Shown here: one piece after another, positions 41,498 through 48,949 of the stretch
How the letters are laid out: every line of letters starts with the position of its first letter
Position numbering within the stretch: position 1 is the stretch's first letter
Assembly: GCA_963834685.1 (NCBI GenBank)
Contig: CAWICW010000032.1
Coordinates: 1 to 64,000 of the forward strand
Length of the DNA stretch: 64,000 nucleotides
Source: Palsa-504 sp963834685
GTDB taxonomy: Bacteria; Actinomycetota; Actinomycetes; Streptosporangiales; Streptosporangiaceae
Direction of reading: 5' to 3'
Notes under the pieces: generated by a model
The model's database searches: none
Seen by the model: the letters and a program-made list of their open reading frames with translations, nothing else
Told to the model about the DNA's origin: nothing
Made by a program: the position numbers and the translations under genes

Positions 41498-42226
41498 ATG
41501 TCTCGACCCGATGGGCGATCCGTGACGGAACTGCGGCCGGTCAAGCTGACCCGGAACTGGCTCGACCACGCCGAAGGCTCGGTGCTGGTGGAATTCGGCC
41601 GGACCCGGGTGCTGTGCGCCGCGAGCGTGGCCGAGGAGGTCCCGCGGTGGCGCCGCGGCAGCGGGCTCGGCTGGGTCACCGCCGAGTACGCCATGCTGCC
41701 GCGCGCGACGAACACCCGCGGTGACCGCGAATCGGTCAAGGGCCGTCTGGGCGGTCGCACCCAGGAGATATCCCGGCTGGTCGGGCGCTCGCTGCGGGCC
41801 TGCGTGGACTACAAGGCGCTCGGTGACAACACGATCGTCATCGACTGCGACGTGCTGCAGGCCGACGGCGGCACCCGCACCGCGGCGGTGACCGGCGGCT
41901 ACGTGGCCCTGGCCGATGCCGTGGCCTGGCTCAGGGAGCGTAAGCGGACCAAGGGCGACCCGCTGCTCACCTCGGTGGCCGCGGTCAGCGTCGGCGTCGT
42001 GGACGGCGAGCCCCGGCTTGACCTCTCATACGAGGAGGATGTGGCGGCGGACACCGACATGAACGTGGTCTGCACCGCCGCGGGGGACTTCGTGGAGATC
42101 CAGGGCACCGCCGAGCGCGAGCCGTTCAGCCGCGACATGCTCGGCCAGCTCCTCGATCTCGCCGTCTCCGGCTGCGCCGACCTGACCCGGCTGCAGACCG
42201 AAGCCCTGTCCCGCAATGTCCGCTGA
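41498..42226 (+). CDS. rph: Ribonuclease PH
   Basis: 242 aa phosphorolytic 3'-exoribonuclease maturing tRNA 3' ends. The chain shows RPVKLTRNWLDHAEGSVLVE, GLGWVTAEYAMLPRATNTR, the phosphate-binding GRTQEISRLVGRSLRACVD (key GRTQEISRLIGR-type block), DCDVLQADGGTRTAAVTGGY and DLSYEEDVAADTDMNVV. All are diagnostic. It overlaps rdgB by 11 bp, a common actinobacterial pair. Confidence 0.96.
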   Translation: MSRPDGRSVTELRPVKLTRNWLDHAEGSVLVEFGRTRVLCAASVAEEVPRWRRGSGLGWVTAEYAMLPRATNTRGDRESVKGRLGGRTQEISRLVGRSLRACVDYKALGDNTIVIDCDVLQADGGTRTAAVTGGYVALADAVAWLRERKRTKGDPLLTSVAAVSVGVVDGEPRLDLSYEEDVAADTDMNVVCTAAGDFVEIQGTAEREPFSRDMLGQLLDLAVSGCADLTRLQTEALSRNVR

Positions 42227-42818
42227 CGCCCTGGTCCTGGCCACCAGGAACGAGGGCAAGCTGCGCGAGCTGGCCCGGATTCTCAGCGACAAAGTCCGGC
42301 TGGCCGGGCTCGACGCGTTTCCCGGCGCGCCCGACGTGCCCGAGACCGGGGCCACGTTCGAGGCCAACGCGCTGCTGAAGGCCCGCGCCATCGCCGCCTG
42401 CACCGGCCTGCCCGCCGTCGCCGACGATTCGGGCCTGTGCGTGGACGCGCTGAACGGCATGCCCGGCGTGCTGTCGGCCCGCTGGGCGGGCCAGCACGGC
42501 AACGACCAGGCGAACCTGGACCTCGTCCTGGCCCAGGTCGCCGACGTGCCGGACGGCCGCCTCGGCGCGCGTTTCGTGTGCGCCGCGGCGCTGGTCGTCC
42601 CGGCCGACGGGGACGAGTGGGTGGTGACCGGCCAGGTGGAGGGCCGGCTGATCCGGGTGCCCCGCGGCACCGGCGGGTTCGGCTACGACCCGATCTTCGT
42701 GCCCGACGGGTTCGACCTGACCACCGCCGAGATGACCCCCGAAGCCAAGGACGCGATCAGCCATCGCGGCCGCGCCTTCCGCGCGCTCGCCCCGTTCATC
42801 ACAGGGAGGCTTACTTGA
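42216..42818 (+). CDS. rdgB: RdgB/HAM1 non-canonical purine NTP pyrophosphatase
   Basis: 200 aa. N-terminal LVLATRNEGKLRELARIL contains the S/T-x-N-x-x-K motif, followed by PETGATFEANALLKARAIA, the catalytic VADDSGLCVDALNG, GVLSARWAGQHG and the C-terminal GTGGFGYDPIFVPDG and SHRGRAFRAL. It hydrolyses ITP, dITP and XTP to keep them out of nucleic acids. The start lies inside the end of rph, and the stop overlaps the TTG start of bcp. Confidence 0.95.
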   Translation: MSADALVLATRNEGKLRELARILSDKVRLAGLDAFPGAPDVPETGATFEANALLKARAIAACTGLPAVADDSGLCVDALNGMPGVLSARWAGQHGNDQANLDLVLAQVADVPDGRLGARFVCAAALVVPADGDEWVVTGQVEGRLIRVPRGTGGFGYDPIFVPDGFDLTTAEMTPEAKDAISHRGRAFRALAPFITGRLT

Positions 42819-43285
42819 CCGAGAAGCGACTTGCGCCCGGTGATCCGGCGCCTGACTTCACCCTGCTCGACGCGGACGGCCAGCCGGTGTCGCTGTCCTC
42901 GTTCCGCGGCCAGCGGGTGATCGTGTACTTCTACCCGGCCGCGATGACGCCCGGCTGTACCAAGGAAGCCTGCGACTTCCGCGACAACCGCGATTCCCTG
43001 AGCCACAACGGAATCGCGGTGCTCGGCATCTCTCCCGATCAGCCCGCCAAGCTGGCCAAGTTCCGCGAGAAGGAGGGCCTGACCTTCCCGCTGCTGTCCG
43101 ACCCCGATCACGCCGTGCTCGAGGCCTATGGCGCCTACGGGGAGAAGAAGCTGTACGGCAAGACGACCGTCGGCGTGATCAGGTCCACGTTCGTGATCGA
43201 CGCCGACGGCAAGGTCTCCAAGGCTCTGTACGGTGTCAAGGCGACCGGTCACGTCGCCCGCCTGATGACCGAGGTCGGAGCCTAG
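42815..43285 (+). CDS. bcp: Thiol peroxidase, Bcp/PrxQ type
   Basis: 156 aa from TTG 42815, four bases overlapping the rdgB stop, with AGGGAGGC upstream. The peroxidatic Cys and the resolving Cys five residues later lie in AAMTPGCTKEACDFRDN, the atypical two-Cys PrxQ arrangement. Other blocks are APDFTLLDADGQPVSLSSFR, VIVYFYPA, VLGISPDQPAKLAKF and RSTFVIDADGKV. It reduces hydroperoxides with thioredoxin. Third gene of a translationally coupled rph-rdgB-bcp set. Confidence 0.94.
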   Translation: MTEKRLAPGDPAPDFTLLDADGQPVSLSSFRGQRVIVYFYPAAMTPGCTKEACDFRDNRDSLSHNGIAVLGISPDQPAKLAKFREKEGLTFPLLSDPDHAVLEAYGAYGEKKLYGKTTVGVIRSTFVIDADGKVSKALYGVKATGHVARLMTEVGA

Positions 43286-43320
43286 GCGTACCGTTGCTAA
43301 CGGCCAGGTAATGGCGGCCG

Positions 43321-43403
43321 GCGGGCGTGGCGAAATGGCATACGCGGCAGGTTTAGGTCCTGTTGGTGGCGACACCGTGGGGGTTCAAATCCCCCCGCCC
43401 GCA
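43321..43403 (+). tRNA. tRNA-Leu (anticodon UAG)
   Basis: 83 nt. Acceptor arm GCGGGCG (43321-43327) pairs with CGCCCGC (43396-43402), discriminator A at 43403, no encoded CCA. The anticodon stem-loop is GCAGG-TTTAGGT-CCTGT with anticodon TAG. A long variable arm (GTTGGTGGCGACACCG region) marks a class II tRNA, and the T arm is GGGGG-TTCAAAT-CCCCC (43379-43395). Confidence 0.96.
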
Positions 43404-43584
43404 CTGTATCCCCGCGATGAGATGGCGGCCTGAAACGGGGGTAGATCAGGCAGCCAGTTGTTCAATGTCACCACGCCTCAGCCGACGCTGTCCTTCCTCA
43501 CGCTCAAGCGGCCCGGTAACGGTCCAGCAAACCGGACACCTGAGGTGCCCGCGCAAGACGTCCAAGCCGCATACATCAAAAGCG

Positions 43585-43590
43585 TATACT
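43585..43590 (+). promoter_or_regulatory. -10 element of a leaderless toxin-antitoxin promoter
   Basis: TATACT at 43585-43590 places the expected transcription start at about 43597, which is exactly the GTG that begins the antitoxin frame. No ribosome-binding site is present, so the mRNA is probably leaderless, a frequent mode in actinobacteria. Confidence 0.6.
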
Positions 43591-43596
43591 TTACTC

Positions 43597-43863
43597 GTGG
43601 CTATGACGACGATCCGTGTGGAAACCGAGGTCCGCGACCGGCTCGCAGCCCTGGCTGCGACGCACGGCCGGAGTCTCGGCGCTGAACTGCGGGCAATGCT
43701 CGACGAAATGACGTGGCAGGGTATCGAAGCCGGTTACCGAAGGCTGGCAGCTGACCCGGAGGAGATGGCGGCCTACCGCGCCGAGATCGCCGAATGGACA
43801 TCGGTCGGCCTCGGCGACCTCGCCGCTACCGCCGCCGAGGAATACCCGGAGTACAACTCTTGA
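43597..43863 (+). CDS. Ribbon-helix-helix antitoxin (FitA/MazE-like)
   Basis: 88 aa from GTG 43597 (ATG 43603 is the alternative). The N-terminal ribbon-helix-helix is MTTIRVETEVRDRLAALAATH then GRSLGAELRAMLDEM, an Arc/MetJ-type DNA-binding module. The C-terminal acidic, aromatic tail (AEEYPEYNS) is the likely toxin-binding part. The stop TGA overlaps the TTG start of the MazF gene as TTGA. It sits 194 bp after the tRNA-Leu gene, a frequent spot for inserted modules. Confidence 0.85.
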   Translation: MAMTTIRVETEVRDRLAALAATHGRSLGAELRAMLDEMTWQGIEAGYRRLAADPEEMAAYRAEIAEWTSVGLGDLAATAAEEYPEYNS

Positions 43864-44189
43864 CCAGCGGAGATGTTCTGCTGTGTGACCTCAACCCGGT
43901 AGCTGGCCGTGAGCAGGGCGGCATACGGCCGGTCCTGGTCGTGTCACACCACCGGTACTCCGTGATCCCCGGACTGTTCCTCGCGGTGCCGCTCACCAGT
44001 CGCGATCGCGGACTTGACCATCACATACGGGTTCCCGCGGATGAGTACACCGGGCTGAGGCAGGTCTCGTTCGCCATGACCGAGCAAGTCCGTGCCATCT
44101 CCGATCAGCGAGCCGGACGTCACCTGGGCAGCGTCAGCACCGAGACACTGACGGCCGTAAGCCGGTACCTGCACCTGTTCATCGTCTGA
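43860..44189 (+). CDS. MazF/PemK-family endoribonuclease toxin
   Basis: 109 aa from TTG 43860. The CcdB/PemK barrel is evident: GDVLLCDLNPVAGREQGGIR with the conserved PxxGxEQxGxRP block, PVLVVSHHRYS, FLAVPLTSRD and SFAMTEQVRAISDQRAG with the T-D/E-Q-V-R active-site region. MazF toxins cleave mRNA at short sequences. Coupling to the upstream RHH antitoxin makes a type II module. Confidence 0.9.
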   Translation: MTSGDVLLCDLNPVAGREQGGIRPVLVVSHHRYSVIPGLFLAVPLTSRDRGLDHHIRVPADEYTGLRQVSFAMTEQVRAISDQRAGRHLGSVSTETLTAVSRYLHLFIV

Positions 44190-44739
44190 GGCAACCGCCT
44201 CTGGCCTCCCGACACCTCTGCTGCGCTGCTCGTAGCGCACGTGCCTCGGGGCGGGACGCGGCCAGAGGTGGTTCGCTGTGGCATCGGCGAGCCTCGCGGT
44301 CAAGGCACTATCATTCCTGATCCGCTTCGTGCATTGGCTCGGGACAGGTCACAGTCGCAACTGCCAGTGCCTCAACATTCCGCTGTGCCGGCACCACCTG
44401 GACGAACCGCGCCACGCACAGGATTCTGCAGTCGGGGGCGAAGGGCGCGCAGCTTGTGACGGTCGCCCAGTCCTCGATGATCTCCGGCAACCAGCAATGG
44501 AAGTTCAGCAGTTAACTTCCCGAACCCGGCCCCCTGCCCGTCCGGGCGGGGGGTCACTCATTTTGGCCGAGCCCGCAACATATTACGGTATTGAAAAGAG
44601 CTTATCGGGGCACGCGTAATTGCCCGATCGGATGCCTAGCCTGATGATTGGTCACTCATCCGAGCGGTTATCTGCGGGGTCGCTCACGGAGTGTTCTGCG
44701 TGCGGCCACAATCGAGGCCGCCGTTCGCGGGAGGCGACG
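44190..44739. other. Intergenic region, lower GC, no supported gene
   Basis: 550 bp. A 113-codon GTG frame (44278-44619) runs through a terminator-like hairpin, has no ribosome-binding site and no recognised family, so it is not called. The stretch 44570-44700 is AT-richer and should hold the promoter of the downstream lipoprotein gene. Confidence 0.6.
44530..44553 (+). terminator. GC hairpin, likely terminator
   Basis: CCCCC-T-GCCCG (44530-44540) pairs with CGGGC-G-GGGGG (44543-44553) through a T-G wobble, with a 2-nt turn that will open in practice, followed by a T-run at 44560-44564. Confidence 0.6.
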
Positions 44740-45750
44740 ATGAACATCCGCAGCTTCCGTATAGTGCCGGTCACTGTGTCAGTGATCATGGCCCTGGCCA
44801 CCGGGTGCGGCACGGTGAGCAGCACCGCGCCGGCCGCGGGCCAGCCCGATCCCGGAGAGGCGGACATCACGGTCGCCGCCATACCGGCTACCGACCTGGC
44901 TGGCCTGTACATCGCGCAGGACCAGGGACTGTTCGCCCGGCAGGGGCTGCACGTGACGATCGAGCAGATACCCAGCAGCCAGGCGATCATCGCCGACCAG
45001 CTTAAGGGCCAGGTCGACATCAGCGCGGGCAGCTACATCGCCTACATCTCGGCGCAGGCGGCGGGGGCCAGGTTCCGTGTCCTGGCTGAGGCTTCGACGC
45101 TGCGTCCGGACACCCGTGTGCTGGTCACCACCGCGAATTCGCCCATCGTGGCCGTCGACCAGCTGGTGGGAAAGAAGATCGCGGTCAACGCCACCAACAG
45201 CATCGGCACGCTGCTGATCAGCGTGCTGCTCTCCGATCATGGAATCTCCCCCGCGCGGGTGCACTTCATCACCGACCAGCAGGGTTTCCCCGCGATGCCC
45301 GCGCAGCTGCAGGACGGCGCGTGGAACGCGGCGTTCCTGGCCGAGCCGTACATCACCCTGGCGGGGGAGCAGTACGGCGACCGGGTGCTGGCTGACCTGG
45401 ATCAGGGCTCGGCGGTGGACTTCCCGATCGACGGGTACGTCGCCACCACGGCATGGGCCCAGCAGAACCCCAAGACCGCGGCCGCGTTCGTCCGGGCCAT
45501 CGAGGCGGGACAGCTGCTCGCCGATACCGACTCGGCGGCCGTCCAGGCCGCCATGGCGAAATACGACAACCTGGGGTCCCTGGTGACGACGGCCATGGCG
45601 TTGTCCGGGTACCCGACCGGCCCGGTGAACAAGGGGCGCATCCAGCGCGTGGCGGCGGCCATGCTCAAGTTCGGCATCCTGGGCCCGCGATACACCGCCG
45701 AGGTGAAGCAGGGCACCCTGGTCGCATCGATGGTCAGCCCCCTGTCCTGA
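44740..45750 (+). CDS. ABC-type solute-binding lipoprotein, NMT1/SsuA/TauA-like
   Basis: 336 aa from ATG 44740 after GGGAGGCGACG. A lipoprotein signal ends at the lipobox ALATGC (Cys at about residue 23). The mature domain has the periplasmic-binding type 2 fold of nitrate/sulfonate/thiamine-precursor binders: ITVAAIPATDLAGLYIAQDQ, GLFARQGLHVTIEQ, AILAEPYITLA-like AAFLAEPYITLA. No permease or ATPase gene is adjacent, so it is an orphan here. The protein at 46792-47802 is a paralogue facing it. The ligand is unknown. Confidence 0.87.
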   Translation: MNIRSFRIVPVTVSVIMALATGCGTVSSTAPAAGQPDPGEADITVAAIPATDLAGLYIAQDQGLFARQGLHVTIEQIPSSQAIIADQLKGQVDISAGSYIAYISAQAAGARFRVLAEASTLRPDTRVLVTTANSPIVAVDQLVGKKIAVNATNSIGTLLISVLLSDHGISPARVHFITDQQGFPAMPAQLQDGAWNAAFLAEPYITLAGEQYGDRVLADLDQGSAVDFPIDGYVATTAWAQQNPKTAAAFVRAIEAGQLLADTDSAAVQAAMAKYDNLGSLVTTAMALSGYPTGPVNKGRIQRVAAAMLKFGILGPRYTAEVKQGTLVASMVSPLS

Positions 45751-45791
45751 AACGGGCTCGCGTCCTGAAACGGGCTCGCGTCCTGAAACGG
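45744..45791 (+). repeat. 18-bp tandem repeat spanning a stop codon, 2.7 copies
   Basis: GTCCTGAAACGGGCTCGC at 45744-45761 and again, identical, at 45762-45779, then a partial third copy (GTCCTGAAACGG) to 45791. The lipoprotein gene's TGA (45748-45750) is in copy 1 and is repeated in each copy. Confidence 0.9.
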
Positions 45792-45818
45792 CGCCGCGCC
45801 GCTAGATGTCCGCGCGGT

Positions 45819-46130
45819 ATGCGGCAGCGGCTGACGCCGCCGGAGATGATGGGCCGGGTGGCCAGCACCAGCTTGTTCATCGCGGCCGGCGGCAGCTGCG
45901 TCGGCGCCGTGCTCGGCGGCGTGATCGCGGCCCGGTTCGGGATCACCGCGCCTTACTGGGCCGGGTTCGTGGTGGCGGTCCTGGTGTCCGCCAGTACCTG
46001 GCGGGTGTTCAACCGGGCCGCCGTGGCCGAGGCCTACGCCGAGCCTGCGCTGTCCGGAATGGCCCAGCCGGAGTATGGCCCGCGGCCGACGACCGGATAC
46101 GCTGTCAATACAGGTGGGAGGCGCTGGTGA
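45819..46130 (+). pseudogene. C-terminal fragment of an MFS transporter
   Basis: 103 codons. QRLTPPEMMGRVASTSLFIA and GGSCVGAVLGGVIAARFGIT followed by APYWAGFVVAVLVSASTWRV match the last loop and two final helices of MFS exporters (typically RQxxxPxxLLGRV...GxxLGGxLA). A complete member has about 400 residues, so 75% of the gene is lost at the 5' side, where the tandem repeat ends. The frame ends at 46130, overlapping the next gene's start by 4 bp. Confidence 0.75.
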
Positions 46131-46546
46131 GGCCAGAACCGGGAGCCCAGGCAGCCGCGGCGGGCCTGCGGTCCTCGCGGGCCGACCGCGAGCGGGCGAT
46201 TGAACTGCTCAAGGCCGCGTTCGTGCAAGACCGGCTGGCCCGGGATGAATTCGACGCGCGGGTCGGCCAGGCGCTCGCGTCGCGGACCTACGCGGAGCTG
46301 GCCGCGGTCACCGCGGACATCCCCGCCGCGCTGATCGGGGCCCTGCCGCGGCGCCCGCCCGCCCGGACGCGGGGCCGGATCCCCATGAACACCGCGGTCA
46401 CCGCGGGCGCATGCGTGGGCGTGGCGGCGAACGTGTGCATGCTGGCCGCTCTTCTCGTCGGGAGCGCGGTGGCTGTGCTCCTGGTCGCCATGTTCACCGT
46501 CATCGGGGTGATCCTGGCCATCGGGGCCATGATCGTCGCATCCTAG
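46127..46546 (+). CDS. DUF1707 membrane protein
   Basis: 139 aa from GTG 46127, after GTGGGAGGC. The DUF1707 module is RADRERAIELLKAAFVQDRL and RDEFDARVGQALASRTYAEL, very close to the paralogue at 32438-32896. An Arg/Pro linker leads to two membrane helices (AGACVGVAANVCMLAALLVG and VAVLLVAMFTVIGVILAIGA). It overlaps the MFS remnant by 4 bp. Function unknown. Confidence 0.83.
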   Translation: MRPEPGAQAAAAGLRSSRADRERAIELLKAAFVQDRLARDEFDARVGQALASRTYAELAAVTADIPAALIGALPRRPPARTRGRIPMNTAVTAGACVGVAANVCMLAALLVGSAVAVLLVAMFTVIGVILAIGAMIVAS

Positions 46547-46791
46547 GCCTGGAGCAGCCAGCCGAGCGCGACCGGAAGCTGCCGCCCCCACCACACCTGC
46601 TCCTCGCCCGCCTCTTCGTAGGTCCAGACCGCGAGCCGGTCCCGGCCGGGGCTGTGGCGCATACGCCGAACAATAACTCCGCGGGATCTGTACCCGGCAA
46701 CCCCGCCGCCTGGCTGGTCACGACGGCCCGGCACCGGGCCGTCGACAGGCTGCGCCGCGATCGCGTCCTGGCCTGATCATGGTGCGCGGCG
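46547..46791. other. Debris region with two gene remnants
   Basis: On the plus strand, 46690-46776 encodes GNPAAWLVTTARHRAVDRLRRDRVLA ending in TGA (core NPAAWLVTTARHRAVDRLRR), the region-2 signature of ECF41/ECF42-like sigma factors, without the rest of the gene. On the minus strand, 46543-46680 reads VWTYEEAGEEQVWWGRQLPV, a plausible C-terminal protein fragment I cannot name. Neither has a start or full domain. Confidence 0.55.
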
Positions 46792-47802
46792 TCAGCCGCC
46801 GGTCAGCATCGAGTTGATGTTGAACGAGGAGTCGAAGCCCAGGAACTGCTGCATGACGTCGACCACGCGCTGCAGCTGTACCTTGTCCACGCTGCCCGTC
46901 GGGCCGGTGATGAACGGGTAGTTGTCCAGCGCCATGACCGACGCGATCTGCTTGGACACGCCGAGCGGCACCGGCTTCATCGGCAGGTCTTCCATGGCCT
47001 GCTCGACCGCGGCCCGGTCGGAGTCCGCGATCTGCTGGCCCTCTTCCAGCGCCTTGTCGAAGGCGGCCAGCGTGTGCGGGTACTTCTGGGCCCACTGCTT
47101 GGTTACCACGTAGCCCTCGACCGGGAAGCTCGTGGTCGCGCCCTGGTCCAGGTCGACCAGGGGCACCGCCCCGTCGGCCTGCTCGGCGACGCTGGCGAAC
47201 GGCTCAGGCAACACCGCGGCGTCGATCTTGCCCGCCTTCAGCGCGGCGGGCATCGCGGGGAACGGGATAGTGGTCACGAACTTCACCGAATCCGGGGCGA
47301 TCCCGTGCTCGGCCAGGACCGAGGAGGTCAGCAGGTACAGGATGTTCTTCGGCGCGTTGATCGCGATCGTCTTGTTCGCCAGGTCGGCGAGCGACGTGAT
47401 CGAGGAGCCCGGCATCACGTAGATGCCCTGGGCGCCCGGTTCCATCACCGATCCCTCGGCGAAGATGTCCAGGTTGGCCTGGCCCGCGGCCTCGGCCTGG
47501 ATGTAGGACACGTAGTTGCCGCCGGTGATGTCGTACTGGCCCTTGATCTGACCGCTGATCACCGTTTCGCTGCTGGTGGCGGGAGTGAAGGTGACGTGCA
47601 GTCCGGCCTTGGCGAACAGCCCGTCGTACAGCGCGACGAAGAAGCCCGCGGAATCCAGGGCCGGCACTACGGCCACGTTCAGGTCCGGCTTCTCCACGCT
47701 CGGCGGACTCCCCGCGCGGCCGCTGCCTGAGCATCCGCTGGCGAATACCAGCGTCGCAGCCGCGGTCAGCAGCGCCGCGCCGCGCACACGTCTGGCGGTC
47801 AT
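46792..47802 (-). CDS. ABC-type solute-binding lipoprotein, NMT1/SsuA/TauA-like (paralogue)
   Basis: 336 aa with signal peptide and lipobox VFASGC (Cys at about residue 24). The mature protein has the same type 2 binding fold as the 44740 product: LNVAVVPALDSAGFFVALYD, GLFAKAGLHVTFTPA, AAVLPEPFASVA, and VDLDQGATTSFPVEGYVVTK matching the other's LDQGSAVDFPIDGYVATT. Length is identical (336). No transporter genes flank it. The two genes point toward each other, separated by gene debris. Confidence 0.88.
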   Translation of the reverse strand: MTARRVRGAALLTAAATLVFASGCSGSGRAGSPPSVEKPDLNVAVVPALDSAGFFVALYDGLFAKAGLHVTFTPATSSETVISGQIKGQYDITGGNYVSYIQAEAAGQANLDIFAEGSVMEPGAQGIYVMPGSSITSLADLANKTIAINAPKNILYLLTSSVLAEHGIAPDSVKFVTTIPFPAMPAALKAGKIDAAVLPEPFASVAEQADGAVPLVDLDQGATTSFPVEGYVVTKQWAQKYPHTLAAFDKALEEGQQIADSDRAAVEQAMEDLPMKPVPLGVSKQIASVMALDNYPFITGPTGSVDKVQLQRVVDVMQQFLGFDSSFNINSMLTGG

Positions 47803-48194
47803 CGCTCACCCTCCTCACGGGGAAGGGGACAGCAAACGCACGGCGCGCGGACGCGCCCGTGGTGGTCCCCTCCATGGTCCTTGAGCAGCATAAATCAACC
47901 CGGGTGAGGCATTCATGCATTTGCCTAAACTCAGACTTTGCTCATCACCAGGTATGACAGCGGCAGGAGTTCCCGATAACGGTATAAGTCGCATTATTAG
48001 CGACGTTCCCGGACAGCCGCAGCCCAACGACGGCTAGGGCCGGTCCCCGGGCACGGCCGGGGCCGGCCGCGACCACGGCCGAGGCCGGCTGCGGCACCGG
48101 GTGCTCACCGGGCGGCCGGGCGATGTTAAGGTCACCGTCGATCTGACAAAATAGGCGGCCTGACCAGAAAGAGCCTGGCCGGAACGGAGCACCG
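47803..48194. other. Intergenic region between divergent genes
   Basis: 392 bp. The part near 47880-48000 is AT-richer and should hold the leftward lipoprotein promoter. 48035-48115 is a run of GGCCG/CGGCC-type inverted segments (CCGGGCACGGCCGGGGCCGG, GACCACGGCCGAGGCCGG). No gene recognised. Confidence 0.6.
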
Positions 48195-48458
48195 ATGGCT
48201 GACGCGGATACCGAATCGAAGCCCGTCAATAAGAGAGCGCTGCTGGCCGACATCGACCGCACCCGCGCGGAACTGGCGCGCACCATCGACGCCATCTCCG
48301 AGCGGGTGAGCCCGAAGAGGAACGTCCAGCGGGCAGCGGACGAGCTCCGCGTGCGGGCCGATCAGATCAACATCAACCCGGTCATGGTCGGCGCCGCGGC
48401 GGCCGCGGTCGTCGTCGGCGTGACCGTACTGCTCCTGTTCCGCCGCCGCAAGCGCTAG
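48195..48458 (+). CDS. DUF3618 membrane protein
   Basis: 87 aa. The N-terminal helical part KRALLADIDRTRAELARTID and ISERVSPKRNVQRAADELR is the DUF3618 signature, followed by one membrane helix (VMVGAAAAAVVVGVTVLLLF) and a basic end RRRKR. These small tail-anchored proteins often occur with phage-shock/YtxH-like envelope genes; no such partner is next to it here. Function unknown. Confidence 0.87.
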   Translation: MADADTESKPVNKRALLADIDRTRAELARTIDAISERVSPKRNVQRAADELRVRADQININPVMVGAAAAAVVVGVTVLLLFRRRKR

Positions 48459-48545
48459 AAGTCACCGGCCCGCCGACGGCGAGCAAGCCGACGGATGTCA
48501 CCGGCGTGTAGGCCGACGGATGGAACCGCGGCGGCCAGCGGCGGG

Positions 48546-48947
48546 CTAGCCGGCGCTCTTGGTCAATTCCTCGTACTCGGCCGCGGACAGCAGGTCGGTC
48601 GGCAGGGCCGCGTCCCCGTTGCCGTCCTGCGCCACCCGGACCCGGAACATCCACCCGGCCGTATACGGCTCGGCGTTCACCAGCGACGGGTCGTCCTCCA
48701 GCTCGCCGTTGATCTCGGTCACCTCGCCGTCCACCGGTGAGTACAGGTCGCTGACCGACTTGACCGATTCCACCTCACCGCACGGCTCGCCGGCCGTGAC
48801 GGCCGTGCCGAGGGCGGGCAGGGACACGTAGACCACGTCACCGAGCTGCTGCGCCGCGTACTCGGTGATGCCGACCGACGCCACGGTGCCCTCGACGGAC
48901 ACCCATTCGTGCTCGGCCGTATAACGCAGTTCGGCTGGGTTGCTCAT
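48546..48947 (-). CDS. gcvH: Glycine cleavage system H protein
   Basis: 133 aa lipoyl carrier. The fold starts ELRYTAEHEWVSVEGTVASV, and the lipoylated lysine is in GEVESVKSVSDLYSPVDGEV. C-terminal GWMFRVRVAQDG matches the family. It shuttles the aminomethyl group between GcvP and GcvT. It is 2 bp downstream of gcvT in the same direction; gcvP is not in this window. Confidence 0.95.
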   Translation of the reverse strand: MSNPAELRYTAEHEWVSVEGTVASVGITEYAAQQLGDVVYVSLPALGTAVTAGEPCGEVESVKSVSDLYSPVDGEVTEINGELEDDPSLVNAEPYTAGWMFRVRVAQDGNGDAALPTDLLSAAEYEELTKSAG

Positions 48948-48949
48948 CG

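Noticed and set aside
43286..43600. Integration site of a larger island at the tRNA-Leu gene
   Set aside because: No integrase and no repeat of the tRNA 3' end was found downstream within the window; only a small toxin-antitoxin module follows.
44278..44619. A 113-codon frame starting with GTG
   Set aside because: No ribosome-binding site, runs through a GC hairpin with T-run, and the composition does not match coding DNA of this genome.
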